From positions 62,001-126,000 of the forward strand of contig CAMYJH010000006.1 of the NCBI GenBank assembly GCA_947258715.1: 64,000 bases of DNA, read 5' to 3'. This DNA is from an uncultured Gammaproteobacteria bacterium (lineage in GTDB: Bacteria; Pseudomonadota; Gammaproteobacteria; HK1). Both the position numbers and the translations under genes were made by a program. Below are positions 1 through 8,894 of the stretch, piece by piece; within the stretch, counting starts at the first letter, position 1, and every line of letters begins with the position of its first letter. The notes under the pieces were generated by a model. The model saw only the letters and a list, made by a program, of their open reading frames with translations. It had not been told where the DNA came from and did no database searches.

Positions 1-491
1 GCTTGTCGTTGCTGTCGGGCAACAACATCCCCGCCGTAGGCGGCGGTGTTCGGGGCCCCGGCGCGAAGCGGCAGGATTGCCACCAATGGTGGGGGGTCAT
101 CAAGGTCGGTGGTGATGTCGTGAATCGCTGGAACGCTTCTCGCGCTGCGCAGATGACTGTAAGGCACCGCCGCAACGGCCAGGCCCAGGACGAGTCCCGC
201 GAGGGACGGGAATAATCCGCTGTACGGTTTTTGGCGCAGGATCCACGCGGCGCAAATAATCGAGAGCGCGGCCGCGGAAATTCCGCCGTACGCCGACCAG
301 CGCAAGAGCGAGAAAGCCGGGCGCAACGACCATAGGTCGAAACGAAAGCCAACCCCCGCGCCAACTGCGCCGGCCACGGCGAGTAACGCCAGCGCAAGCC
401 CTAAAGCGGCAACACGTCGCACGGGCAACAGTATGCCAGCACCGGGAAGAAATAGGTCGGCGACAAGCGACAAGCACTTGCCGCCGACCAC
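1..491 (-). CDS. DUF1499 domain membrane protein (3' end outside window)
   Basis: The frame is open from the window edge upstream to a TAA just before position 491. The translation has a hydrophobic N-terminus with about three membrane segments (including RFDLW, AFSLLRWSAYGG and FPSLAGLVLGLAVAAVPY). It then reads IHDITTD...PP..VAILPLRAGAPN..AYGG, the hallmark opening of the DUF1499 domain; the rest of the domain lies beyond the edge. The function of the family is unknown. The start is uncertain: GTG at 491, TTG at 473 and GTG at 422 are all possible and none has a good ribosome binding site. Similar proteins often begin near the third. The gene follows the broken hydrolase within a few bases, so it probably shares its transcript. 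Confidence 0.72.
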   Translation of the reverse strand, partial: MVGGKCLSLVADLFLPGAGILLPVRRVAALGLALALLAVAGAVGAGVGFRFDLWSLRPAFSLLRWSAYGGISAAALSIICAAWILRQKPYSGLFPSLAGLVLGLAVAAVPYSHLRSARSVPAIHDITTDLDDPPPLVAILPLRAGAPNTAAYGGDVVARQQRQ

Positions 492-496
492 CTTTA

Positions 497-1375
497 TCAG
501 AGTCGGAAATTATCTGTGAAAGCAAACTCCGTCGACCACGGCGCGGTGGTCAGCTCTCGCTTGAGCTGGCGGCCGACGTCGACCTTGCCGTTCAGGTGAT
601 ACTGCCACCACAGCTCGGTGACACGCTGGTAGCGGCCGAAATCGTAATTCTGAGGGTTGTCGAAATCGTCCGCCGGCGCCCAGGCGTCATCATTGTGAGT
701 GCCGCCTTCGAGCACCGCCAGCAAGCCGCCCTGGTCGTTTTCCTGAATGGCTACCCACACCTTGATGAACGAAGAAACAGGCGTCGTGGTGTCATCGGTG
801 CCGCCAATCAGCATCATCGGCCCGTCCTGGTTGCCGGGATCGACCCAACCCGGCCCATAAGGATTCATCGCCACCACCGCGCTGATGTCGAAACCATTGG
901 GCTCCCCGTCGCCGGCTTTGATTACGGCGCCCCCGCCCTGGCTGTGCCCCGCGAGACCGATCCGCGTCGCATCCACAACGCCGAAGTATTCGCTTTCCGG
1001 GTCCACCGCCTGATGGGCGAGCCATTGAACGCACTGAAGCACATCGCTTTCCTGCACCGATCACTGGTTGGCGGCGATGACGATGTAAGGTCCGTCTAAA
1101 GACCATTCGATGAGACCAGGCTTGTAACCTAGCGTGGTGTCCTCGCCGATCACGTTTCCCTGATCCCAGCCGTTGGCCCAGGCAATAACCGGATAAAGCA
1201 CGGCGTCCGGCCCGGATCGGCTCTTCCAGGGACGAATGACGGTGCAGTCCAATGCGTGATTGCCCTTCGAATGCCCGCTGACGTGGTGCTCGGAATACCT
1301 TGCTGGCGCGCCGCCCGCCTGCACTGCGGCCAGCATCAAGGTGGCAAAAAACGTAGATGCCGCTTTTGTTTTCAT
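497..1375 (-). pseudogene. Secreted alpha/beta hydrolase interrupted by an in-frame TGA
   Basis: One reading frame runs from ATG 1375 to a stop at 497, broken only by TGA at 1063-1061. The N-terminal part has a signal peptide (MKTKAASTFFATLMLAAVQA) and a core beginning of the dienelactone-hydrolase/cutinase type. The downstream part carries the nucleophile elbow GHSQGG, the acid region GGTDDTTTP and the histidine GGTHND, so the catalytic triad is present but split. The residues around the stop (AANQ-stop-SVQESDV) suggest a lost tryptophan codon (TGG to TGA). Downstream translation could only restart at GTG 1057, without a signal peptide. A single-base sequencing error is the main alternative. 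Confidence 0.78.
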
Positions 1376-1466
1376 TCCAGTTCCTCCTTGTGCTCTTATT
1401 TGATCGTTAGCCTTTTAGGGAAATAAGTTCGCGAATGGAGAAAATCGGAGGCAGGTTCGATTTTTT

Positions 1467-3059
1467 CTAATAGGTCGCCACAGCGCCGCAGCTTCGCGGA
1501 TCGGTCGCGCCTTCAATTACTCCAGACGGGTGCCACACCACGGCACCGGCGTGACCCATAACCTGGTCGAAGTCGCCTACCACGTTGATCTCGTGGCCCG
1601 CGGCGCGAAGCCTTTCGATTACGTCAGGCGAGAAGCGGTTCTCCAGCCTCAAATCGGTGCGCGCCTCGCCCCAGGTACGGCTCAACACCCAGCGCGGGGC
1701 CGTGACAGCGTCCTGCAGCCCGGCGCCGAACATGGCATAACGGCTGAGCACCGCGGACTGGGTCTGCGGCTGTCCCTCGCCGCCCATGGCGCCATATGCC
1801 ATGACCCTCCCGTCCTTCAACAACGCCATCGCCGGATTGTTGGTGTGAAACGGCAAACGCCCCGGCCGCAGGTAGTTCTGCTCGTCTTCATTCAGCTTGA
1901 AGCTGCTGCCCCGGTTTTGGCACTGAATGCCCGTGTCGCGCAGCACCACGCCGCTGCCGAATTCCCAGTAGATGCTGTGGATGAAGCTCACCACCCGACC
2001 TTCGCGGTCTGCGGCCCCGAGCCACACCGTGTCGCCCGGAAGCGCGGAACTTCCCCAGGGCAGGGCGCTGCGGGGATCCACCTTGGCTGCAAGTACATCC
2101 AGAGATTCGTCAGACAAAAGCGCCCGTGGATCTTGCTCCATATATGCCGGATCGGTGCAGTGGGCGTTTCGAAGCAGGATGGCCTGCTTGGTGGCCTCGA
2201 CCATGCCGTGCAGGTGCGCGAATCCTTCCGCCTGGTCGCAGTGGAGCCGATCAAAGATGCCCAGGATCATCAGCGAAGCCATGCCTTGCGACGGCGGCAT
2301 GACGTTGTATACAGTGCCACGGCCGAGCTTTACCGCGAGAGGTTCGGTTTCCTGCGCCTGCTGGCGGGCGTAATCTTCAGCGCTCACGGGACTGCCCGCG
2401 CGTGCCAGATCTGCAGCGATGCGCCGCGCCAGTTCGCCGCGATAAAAATCATCCAGTCCCGCTTCCACCAGCCGCTTCAGCGTCGATGCCAAAGCTGGCT
2501 GCTTGAACAACGCGCCTGACCGTGGCGCCTGCCCATCCTCCAGGTAGGTCTCGGACCAGCCTGGAATGTTCTCAAGCTCATCGCGCTTGGCAATGGTGTT
2601 TTCGTACTGGCCGTCGGTAACGGGCACACCGGCTTCGGCATAATACGACGCGTCTTCCAGCAGCCGCGCGAGCGGCATTCTTCCGCCCCACTCGGTGCTC
2701 ATCTCCAGGGCGATCTGCCAACCGCCGATGGTGCCCGCTACCGTGTTCGCAGCCAATGGACCGCGCACCGGAATCTCCGAATACCCCCGGCCGCGGTAAA
2801 ATTTTTCGTCGACCATTGCACCCGCTGCACCGATAGCGCTGATGGCTCGCGGAGGCCGCCCGTCCGGCGTGCTGATGAGCCAGAAGCCATCGCCGCCAAG
2901 TCCGTTCATGTGCGGATACACCACCGAGATGGTCGCCGCTGCGGCGACCATGGCCTCGATGGCGTTGCCGCCCTCGCGCAGCACTTGCAGTCCCGACTCC
3001 GCGGCCAAGTGATGCGAGGAAGTGACAATGCCACGGGTGGCCCACAAGCTTTGCAACAT
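1467..3059 (-). CDS. Gamma-glutamyltransferase family protein
   Basis: This 530-residue protein belongs to the gamma-glutamyltranspeptidase family of N-terminal nucleophile hydrolases. Members self-cleave at a threonine and hydrolyse or transfer gamma-glutamyl groups. The N-terminus has the family features ATRGIVTSSHHLAAESG, LREGGNAIEA and NGLGGDGFWL. The probable catalytic threonine is T344 in PGDTVWLGAAD, followed by the small-subunit motifs FHTNNPAMAL and GAMGGEGQPQTQ. No clear signal peptide is visible, unlike classical periplasmic enzymes, so it resembles the cytosolic or acylase-like branch. It lies 3 bp downstream of the ABM gene and probably shares its transcript. The exact substrate cannot be read from the sequence. 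Confidence 0.9.
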   Translation of the reverse strand: MLQSLWATRGIVTSSHHLAAESGLQVLREGGNAIEAMVAAAATISVVYPHMNGLGGDGFWLISTPDGRPPRAISAIGAAGAMVDEKFYRGRGYSEIPVRGPLAANTVAGTIGGWQIALEMSTEWGGRMPLARLLEDASYYAEAGVPVTDGQYENTIAKRDELENIPGWSETYLEDGQAPRSGALFKQPALASTLKRLVEAGLDDFYRGELARRIAADLARAGSPVSAEDYARQQAQETEPLAVKLGRGTVYNVMPPSQGMASLMILGIFDRLHCDQAEGFAHLHGMVEATKQAILLRNAHCTDPAYMEQDPRALLSDESLDVLAAKVDPRSALPWGSSALPGDTVWLGAADREGRVVSFIHSIYWEFGSGVVLRDTGIQCQNRGSSFKLNEDEQNYLRPGRLPFHTNNPAMALLKDGRVMAYGAMGGEGQPQTQSAVLSRYAMFGAGLQDAVTAPRWVLSRTWGEARTDLRLENRFSPDVIERLRAAGHEINVVGDFDQVMGHAGAVVWHPSGVIEGATDPRSCGAVATY

Positions 3060-3062
3060 GAT

Positions 3063-3377
3063 TCAGTCCTCTCGGTCTTCCAGAGTGTAATCGCGGATCA
3101 CGTTCGCCACGCGAATACGAAAGTCAGCAAATATATCGTCCTTACCGCGCCTTTGCGCCAGCTGGTGCTCGGCATGCTCGCGCCAGCGGATAAGGGCTTC
3201 CTCGTCGCGCCAGAATGAAAGCGACACGTACTTGCCCTCGTTGATGAGGCTTTTAAACCGCTCGACAGAAATGAATCCGTCGATCTTATCGAGCTCCGTG
3301 CGCAGTTTGGCAGCGAGATCGAAATAGTCCGGTTCCCTTCCTGCTTTCATCTCGACTTCGAAAATGACCGCAATCAT
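3063..3377 (-). CDS. Antibiotic biosynthesis monooxygenase (ABM) fold protein
   Basis: This 104-residue protein has the ferredoxin-like alpha-beta pattern of the ABM family: MIAVIFEVEMKAG, then GFISVERFKS, SLSFWRDEEAL and WREHAEHQLAQ. Such small dimeric proteins include cofactor-free monooxygenases, heme-degrading enzymes and stress proteins, so the reaction is not fixed by the fold. The length is normal for the family. It sits between the lyase-family gene (82 bp upstream) and the gamma-glutamyltransferase (3 bp downstream) on the same strand, which suggests an operon. Confidence 0.85.
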   Translation of the reverse strand: MIAVIFEVEMKAGREPDYFDLAAKLRTELDKIDGFISVERFKSLINEGKYVSLSFWRDEEALIRWREHAEHQLAQRRGKDDIFADFRIRVANVIRDYTLEDRED

Positions 3378-3458
3378 TGCAGTAATCCACGCTGAAACGG
3401 GCTCAGCTCACATTCCCAAGGTTGGCATTAAGAAGTCCGGCTCACGCGACGGCGTGGT

Positions 3459-4805
3459 CTAGTTTCTCGCTGCCAGGTAACGATCGACCATTTCCGGCGC
3501 GCAGCCGAGATAGTTGGCCGGATCGGCGAGCTTTTCGATCTGTTTGCGCTTCATCACGCCCCCGATCTCAGAATGCGCGGCCAGCGCATCGACGAAGGGT
3601 GTGCCTTTTTCAAGCGAATCCCGACAGCATTCGTAAACCACGTCGTGAGCGTGGGTGCGGCCAAGATGCGGCGCGAGCCCCATCATCACCGCTTCGGCGA
3701 CAATGAGGCCGCCGGTTAAGTTCAGGTTGCGGCGCATGGCGTCCTCGCGCACCTCCAGACCCCCAAGCATCTCGCAGGCGTGACGGAGCGCGCCGGCGGT
3801 TACCACGAACGCCTCCGGCAGGGCGTGCCATTCCACGTGCCACTGACCCGTGGCTCGCTCATGATCCTGCACCTGGGCGTCGAGCATGCTGCCGTGCAGC
3901 TCGCGCACGATTTTTGACGCCGCCAGCAGCATTTCCGAGGCAATGGGGTTGCGCTTCTGCGGCATGGTGGAACTCGCCCCGCGCCCCGGCACGAAAGGTT
4001 CGTAAACTTCGCCGATTTCCGACTGCATCATCAGCATGACGTCGTAACCTATCTTGCCCAGGGTTGCGGTGATCAGCGCCAGCAGCCCGCTGACCTCGCC
4101 GAAGTTGTCACGCGCCGTGTGCCAGGTGATATCCGGCAGCGCAAGTTCGAGCTCTTTTGCCAACGCCTCCTGAACCGGAAGCCCGTCTTTTCCCAGCGAT
4201 GCGAGCGTACCCGCGGCGCCGCTGAACTCGCCCACCAGTACGCGCGGTGAAAGTTCATCCAATCGTCTAAGGTGACGATCCATAGACGACAGCCAGACAG
4301 CGCACTTGTAGCCAAAGGTAACCGGGAGCGCGTGCTGCAGGTGACTGCGCCCGGCCATGGGTGTTCGCTTGTGCTGTTGGGCCAGGGACGCGAGCGCCGA
4401 GCCAATGGCCTCCAGCTCTGCCTTGATCAGCGCCAGCGCGTCGCGGATCTGCAGCACATCCGCAGTATCCATGATGTCCTGGGTGGTTGCGCCCCAGTGG
4501 CAATACTGTCCAGCGTTGCCTTTGCACCATTCGGTGAGCTGCTCCACCAGTGGCAATATCGGATAGCCGACCACCTCGGTCCGCGCGCGCAGCCGTTCGA
4601 AGTCTACGTTGACCACGTCGCAGCGCGACTCGATCTCCTTCGACGCCTCCTCGGGAATGATTCCGAGCCGCGCCTGAACCCGGGCGAGCGCGCTTTCGAC
4701 ATCGAGGTAACGCTGTACCAACGTTTCATCCGAGAAAATCGCACGCATGGCCGGCGTGCCGAACATGTTCGAAAACAGCTTGGATTTGAGCACCAGTGAG
4801 GCCAT
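3459..4805 (-). CDS. Fumarase/adenylosuccinate lyase superfamily enzyme (PcaB-like)
   Basis: The 448-residue protein has the three conserved regions of the aspartase/fumarase superfamily: CHWGATTQDIMDTA near residue 105, AGRSHLQHALPVTFG near 150, and the signature loop GRGASSTMPQKRNP near 275-288. Within the superfamily it most resembles 3-carboxy-cis,cis-muconate cycloisomerase (PcaB) and the adenylosuccinate-lyase-like proteins found in catabolic operons. Housekeeping purB differs in the N-terminus. No other beta-ketoadipate gene is nearby, so the substrate is open. The ATG at 4805 is preceded by a good GGAGGGG ribosome binding site. Confidence 0.85.
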   Translation of the reverse strand: MASLVLKSKLFSNMFGTPAMRAIFSDETLVQRYLDVESALARVQARLGIIPEEASKEIESRCDVVNVDFERLRARTEVVGYPILPLVEQLTEWCKGNAGQYCHWGATTQDIMDTADVLQIRDALALIKAELEAIGSALASLAQQHKRTPMAGRSHLQHALPVTFGYKCAVWLSSMDRHLRRLDELSPRVLVGEFSGAAGTLASLGKDGLPVQEALAKELELALPDITWHTARDNFGEVSGLLALITATLGKIGYDVMLMMQSEIGEVYEPFVPGRGASSTMPQKRNPIASEMLLAASKIVRELHGSMLDAQVQDHERATGQWHVEWHALPEAFVVTAGALRHACEMLGGLEVREDAMRRNLNLTGGLIVAEAVMMGLAPHLGRTHAHDVVYECCRDSLEKGTPFVDALAAHSEIGGVMKRKQIEKLADPANYLGCAPEMVDRYLAARN

Positions 4806-4899
4806 GGTCCCCTCCAGGGTCTGAGAAAGGAAGCCGATTGATTTAAAAAGCCGGCGGCGGCGTGCCGCTAGCGGTTTGACTTATTAATTCATTACCGCA

Positions 4900-5340
4900 T
4901 CAAGCAGCGATAACATACCTGAGAATACTGACCACCTGCTCAGGCGTTCTCGCCCAGGCCATGGCCGCCGCGTCCACCTCCTTTAGAGGATGCACGATGT
5001 TCTCTTCGTGAAGCGTAATGTACGGTTTTCCCATCGCAGCGCAGTAGCCTGCGTCGAAGGCTGCGTTCCACTGCCTGTACTTGTCGCCGAAGCGTATCAC
5101 CGCCACGTCGCATCGCTGTATCAACGTTTTGGTGCGAATGCCGTTGACCTTGGAGGACTTGTGGTCGCGCCAGAAAGCGTCGCTTTCCCTACCCAGAACA
5201 TCGCCGGCTGCGTCGCTGGCCTCGTGGTCGGTGACAGGCGAAGTGAACTGCACCGGAAGTTGCAGTTCTTCCAGGCCTTGAATGATCTGATGACGCCAGC
5301 GCGTGTGTATCTCTCCTGACAGGTAAACCATCCAGTTCAT
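4900..5340 (-). CDS. ytoQ: YtoQ family protein
   Basis: This 146-residue protein starts MNWMVYLSGEIHTRWR and contains TSPVTDHEASDAAGD, DVAVIRFGDKYRQWNAAFDAG and a C-terminal LKEVDAAAMAWARTPEQVV. These are the marks of the YtoQ family, whose fold is related to nucleoside 2-deoxyribosyltransferases but whose function is not established. Length is full for the family. It is 94 bp upstream of the lyase-family gene on the same strand. The upstream 315 bp hold no other gene, so its promoter is probably there. Confidence 0.85.
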   Translation of the reverse strand: MNWMVYLSGEIHTRWRHQIIQGLEELQLPVQFTSPVTDHEASDAAGDVLGRESDAFWRDHKSSKVNGIRTKTLIQRCDVAVIRFGDKYRQWNAAFDAGYCAAMGKPYITLHEENIVHPLKEVDAAAMAWARTPEQVVSILRYVIAA

Positions 5341-5655
5341 GAATAGCCTCTTTTGTGCGTGGAAATGTGTGACTGATTCTTAACAGACGCGCCGCCTAGA
5401 GGTGGCGCGAGTGGGCGCGAGTCGGGTCAACGCGTTGTCAAGTATTGGAGAACGACTTTGCCTTCGTCCGCGTCAGCTTGTCCCGCTAACTGTAGGTGCG
5501 GTTAAGGTAACCGAGACGCCTCGTGTCATAGATACGTTTTTTCTGTTCGGTAATTTGCGGTTCAACATTCAATCCGGTCCGGCGCCAATCGAGGGAGCCG
5601 GCCAATTGTTGAAATTTCTAAGCCTAGTTCATAGCCAGTCGGCGACGTCGTCGAA
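5341..5655. other. Intergenic stretch without a recognisable gene
   Basis: The 315 bp lie upstream of ytoQ and downstream of the small membrane-protein gene. Open frames here lack family resemblance and a ribosome binding site. I see no repeat, strong terminator hairpin or clear operator; it probably holds the ytoQ promoter. Confidence 0.5.
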
Positions 5656-5946
5656 CTATCCGCGCAAAGACTTCCTGGCGGATAGAAAAGCAAGAAAGCC
5701 GAAGATGCCGACAAACCCGATGAGCGCAAGCATCGCCCTGATTACCGGCTGGCTGTCTATTAGAGCCGCCGCAATCGAGGCGACAATACCCGCGGCTAAG
5801 GCGGCGAACCAGAAACGCGCGTTTCGACGGTCTCGCCTTTGAATCTCGGCATAAATCATCGCGTCAATTTCCTTTTGCATTTGCGGGTCGGGTGAAGACA
5901 TTGGCCTCGATTCATCTGGCTCAAGGTGTTGAGATGCAGGTGCCAT
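5656..5946 (-). CDS. Small two-helix membrane protein, unknown function
   Basis: This 96-residue (or 81-residue, from the internal ATG at 5901) protein has a charged N-terminus (QMQKEIDAMIYAEIQRRDRRNARF) followed by two hydrophobic helices (WFAALAAGIVASIAAALI and VIRAMLALIGFVGIFGFLAFL) and a basic tail. I recognise no family. The first ATG is 3 bp after the stop of the upstream hydrolase gene, so translation is likely coupled. The compact two-helix layout suggests an inner-membrane accessory protein; nothing more specific can be supported. Confidence 0.6.
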   Translation of the reverse strand: MAPASQHLEPDESRPMSSPDPQMQKEIDAMIYAEIQRRDRRNARFWFAALAAGIVASIAAALIDSQPVIRAMLALIGFVGIFGFLAFLSARKSLRG

Positions 5947-5949
5947 GCC

Positions 5950-6828
5950 TTAGACCAAGCGAAGCACCGCATCGGCGAATTCGCGCGGTGCTTCTTGGGG
6001 CGGGTTGTGGCCGATACCGTGCAGCACGATACTTTCGTAGGGGCCGGTGAAATACTTGGCGTGGTCCTCACAGCCTCCGATCGGCATAACGCCGTCCGCG
6101 TCGCCGTCGATGGCGACGGTCGGAACGCCGATCTTCGGTTTTGCCGCCAGGCGCTGCTCGGTTTCTTCCACCGCCGGATCGCCGGGCACCAGGCCGTAAC
6201 GCACCCGGTAGGAATGCACAACGACGTCGACGAAGTCCGGATTATCGAACGATGCGGCGGTGCGCTTGTAGGTTTCCTCATCGAAATTCCAGTTGGGCGA
6301 CCAAAGCCGCCAGAGCAGCTTACATAGCTCGTACCGGTTCAGTTCCAGACCCTTCCGCCCGCGCTCACCGTGGAAGTAATACTGATACCAGTGACGAAAC
6401 TCGTTCTCCGGCCGTGACGGCCGCGACGACCCGGGAACGTCGTGGACGTTGTAGCCGTTAACGGTCACCAGGCCCCGGGCCCGCTCCGGCCAGAGCGCAG
6501 CGACAATGCATCCAGCGCGCCCGCCCCAGTCGTAGCCGGCCATCACGGCGTTCGGAGTTTCGAGCTCATCCATCAGCGCCAGCAGATCGTGGGCCAGCAC
6601 CGCCTGCTGCCCCGAGCGTGGGGTCTGCGCCGAAAGAAACCGTGTGGGGCCGTACCCTCGAAGGTAAGGCGTGATAACCCTGCAGCCCGCCGATACCAGC
6701 AGGGGCGTGACCTCATCGTAGGCGTGAATATCGTACGGAAACCCGTGGAGGAGAAAAACGACCCGCTCGCTGGCTTCGCCGTCCTCTTCGTAGGCGACCT
6801 CCAGAACACCTGCATTGACACGCTTCAC
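5950..6828 (-). CDS. Alpha/beta hydrolase, epoxide hydrolase/haloacetate dehalogenase-like
   Basis: The 292-residue protein has the oxyanion-hole motif LLHGFP near residue 28. The nucleophile elbow AGYDWGG carries Asp100 instead of Ser, typical of epoxide hydrolases and haloalkanoate dehalogenases. It also has the acid region IDGDADGVMP and a late histidine in GIGHNPPQEAP. Tyrosines in the cap (WYQYYF) fit epoxide activation, but no substrate is assigned. The frame starts with GTG at 6828. It is translationally linked to the downstream small membrane protein. No signal peptide is seen, so it acts in the cytoplasm. Confidence 0.88.
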   Translation of the reverse strand: MKRVNAGVLEVAYEEDGEASERVVFLLHGFPYDIHAYDEVTPLLVSAGCRVITPYLRGYGPTRFLSAQTPRSGQQAVLAHDLLALMDELETPNAVMAGYDWGGRAGCIVAALWPERARGLVTVNGYNVHDVPGSSRPSRPENEFRHWYQYYFHGERGRKGLELNRYELCKLLWRLWSPNWNFDEETYKRTAASFDNPDFVDVVVHSYRVRYGLVPGDPAVEETEQRLAAKPKIGVPTVAIDGDADGVMPIGGCEDHAKYFTGPYESIVLHGIGHNPPQEAPREFADAVLRLV

Positions 6829-7034
6829 CAGGGTTTCACCGCAAACGTTTTCTGACGCATCGCGTGACTTTCAAGCTTGAATGTAAACGGGAATTTTTCA
6901 CATTCTGGAATGCAGGAAGCTGCATTTTAACGTCTATAAGCGTTTGATTTATAAAGCAATTCGGAATTTGGGTCAGATTCGGCAAGGCGCAACCGAGCGC
7001 ATTGGCCGACTACTATTAGTTAGGCTTCTGAATC

Positions 7035-7397
7035 ATGACTGCATCGCGTGCCATTGTAAGAAAAAAGGTCCAGGAATACTGGCCGGACGATGTGGACGAG
7101 ACGATGGCAATTCTGGACCGATTCGGTGATTCAGCGTCTGCCAATGTAGGCCGGGCCCGGGTTCAACTCGCGGTGCTGAAGCTGGCGAACGGTTCGTGTC
7201 GGGCGCCTCAAGACTATGTCGATTTGGCGATACAGGATTATCGGGACGTCCTCGCGTCGGCGGAGTATCCGCGGGAAATGAACGCCAGTCATCTTGCGAG
7301 AACCGATTTGTCGCCGCAGCAACAGAAACAACTGGAAACCATCCGCAAGCTGGACCGCCAGCAATATTTGACCTGGTTACAACAATCGCCGCAGTGA
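7035..7397 (+). CDS. Conserved-looking hypothetical protein, 120 aa
   Basis: The frame encodes a soluble, mostly helical protein. Notable parts are VQEYWPDDVDETMAILDRFGD, RVQLAVLKLANG, a QDYVDLAIQDYRDVLASAEYPR segment and a Gln-rich C-terminus. I do not recognise a family, though the composition and codon use look like a real gene. Its stop overlaps the GTG start of the next gene (TGA at 7395-7397 within GTGA), which supports both as a coupled pair. It is divergent from the hydrolase at 6828, and the 206 bp between them should contain both promoters. Confidence 0.6.
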   Translation: MTASRAIVRKKVQEYWPDDVDETMAILDRFGDSASANVGRARVQLAVLKLANGSCRAPQDYVDLAIQDYRDVLASAEYPREMNASHLARTDLSPQQQKQLETIRKLDRQQYLTWLQQSPQ

Positions 7398-7678
7398 AGA
7401 TACTCGCTTATCTCAGTCCGCTTCCTATTTTCCTGATGAGCCTGGACAATTATCTCGCGGAGGAGAAGTTTCGCGCCCCCTGGAGCGATATCCTGCTTTG
7501 GTCAGGGGTTCCCTTTGCGGCGCTTCTTTTAACCGTGCTCCTGACCTTGGTAAATCGTCGGAAAATTCGAGCGTCCGGATTCTTCTTTTTTATTCCAGCC
7601 ATGGTTGTCTGGATCATTTCCTGCTTACTGGGGGCGTTTCCTCTGGCGGTCAGCTTCAATCCGGGATGGCTTCGCTAG
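7394..7678 (+). CDS. Small membrane protein coupled to the upstream gene
   Basis: Starting at GTG 7394, which overlaps the stop of the previous gene, the frame encodes 94 residues. There are three likely membrane segments: an N-terminal one (ILAYLSPLPIFLMSLDNYL), a second (LLWSGVPFAALLLTVLLTLV) and a third (FFFFIPAMVVWIISCLLGAFPLAV). A short basic loop NRRKIR separates the second and third. No family is recognised. The four-base overlap and the alternating soluble/membrane pair suggest that the two products work together. The frame extends further upstream, but that part overlaps the previous gene and is not hydrophobic. Confidence 0.55.
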   Translation: MKILAYLSPLPIFLMSLDNYLAEEKFRAPWSDILLWSGVPFAALLLTVLLTLVNRRKIRASGFFFFIPAMVVWIISCLLGAFPLAVSFNPGWLR

Positions 7679-7853
7679 GCGGCCAAGGTCCCCGCTTTTG
7701 GAAGCCGTACCTCCGTCCCCTGTCAGCCTGCTTTTGATTCCATGTTTCAGAAACACCTGTCAATAAGTAGGCTGAGTAGACGATTCGATATCAGTAACCG
7801 TTATGAAGCGATTTTGACCAAACTTCCGGCAAGGCCTGGACGCCATCGTCCAG

Positions 7854-8250
7854 ATGACGCATCAGAATTACGCTGAGGACGCTTGCCGGTTATTCGACGC
7901 CGACGCGCCGCAGGCTACGACCGGCCTCGATTGGGATGACAACTCTGGATGGCCCTGGTTCACGATGACGTCATCGGCATTCTCGCTGTCGCGCTCAGTT
8001 TCAGTTTGGATTCTCAAGGCCGGTATACTTTCATCGACGAGCTATTCGTCGAAGAATATGCGTGCGGTCAAGGCCTGGGTCGCGAGGCGCTTGAAGCCGC
8101 CGAGGCCTATTACCGTTAACTCGGCGTAGAAGCACTTCATCTTCAGACCGGGCGTCACCGGGAGATCTAACAAGGGCTCTCCCCGGGACCGGTTTTGAAG
8201 GCCAGGTAGGCTATCTGATTACAACTTTACTCAGTCACTCGGTGAGCTGA
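7854..8250 (+). pseudogene. Degraded GNAT-family acetyltransferase
   Basis: Pieces in two frames together read like a GNAT acetyltransferase. The first is LFDADAPQATTGLDWDD. After a shift near 7943 comes LWMALVHDDVIGILAVALS, then YTFIDELFVEEYACGQGLG, which is the acetyl-CoA binding motif (normally R/Q-x-x-G-x-G/A). Then follow AAEAYYR, LGVEALHLQTG and, after another shift, TGFEGQVGYL. The reading is broken by TAA at 8117 and TAA at 8168 and by frameshifts near 7943 and 8195. The remnant ends 17 bp before the carbonic anhydrase start. The number of independent lesions makes sequencing error unlikely. Confidence 0.72.
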
Positions 8251-8267
8251 GAAAGGATGAGGTAACA

Positions 8268-8894
8268 ATGATCTCCGCGGCGGAAGCACTCCGACGGCTG
8301 CAGCAAGGCAACCGTCGCTTTGCGTTGGATATTGGGGGAGGCGGAAGAGAGTCAAACCACCAGCGCCGCGGCGAGCTGATAGCGGGCCAGGAGCCTATCG
8401 CCGTTATTCTCGGATGCTCCGACTCGCGCGTGCCGGCGGAGATCGTGTTCGATCAGGGTCTGGGCGACCTGTTCGTGATCCGCGTGGCCGGAAACGTGGC
8501 GGCACCTTCACAAATTGGCAGCGTCGAATTTGCCGCCGAACGCTTCGGCACACGCTTGGTCGTAGTCCTGGGTCACTCCCTGTGTGGGGCCGTTCTCGCT
8601 ACGCTGGAAGAGCTCGAGCGCCCAACGGAAACCCGCTCGCCGTACCTCCACTCCATCGTCGACTTCATCCGCCCATCGGTTGAGAAGTTGCTCGAAACGG
8701 AACCCCATCAGAATCCAAACATGCTGTTGAAGCAGGCCATTCGCGCCAACATATGTGCTTCCGCAGATCATCTGCGGCACGGATCCAAAATTCTCGAGCA
8801 ATTGATTCTGAACGACGGGCTCCTCATCGTCGGAGCCGAGTATTCGTTGGAAACAGGAGTCGTAGATTTTTTTGACGGATTGCCTCGGATCTGA
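8268..8894 (+). CDS. Beta-class carbonic anhydrase
   Basis: This 208-residue enzyme interconverts CO2 and bicarbonate. The zinc ligands of the beta class are visible: Cys50 in GCSDSRVPAE, His103 and Cys106 in GHSLCGAV, with the Asp52-Arg54 dyad in the first motif. The family motif RVAGNVAAP is also present. It is somewhat shorter than E. coli Can but complete. A good ribosome binding site (AGGATGAGG) precedes the ATG. It stands alone on the plus strand behind a decayed acetyltransferase gene, so it probably has its own promoter. Confidence 0.94.
   Translation: MISAAEALRRLQQGNRRFALDIGGGGRESNHQRRGELIAGQEPIAVILGCSDSRVPAEIVFDQGLGDLFVIRVAGNVAAPSQIGSVEFAAERFGTRLVVVLGHSLCGAVLATLEELERPTETRSPYLHSIVDFIRPSVEKLLETEPHQNPNMLLKQAIRANICASADHLRHGSKILEQLILNDGLLIVGAEYSLETGVVDFFDGLPRI

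Noticed and set aside
4272-4799. Plus-strand frames within the lyase and several other genes
   Set aside because: They are shadows of strongly conserved minus-strand genes.
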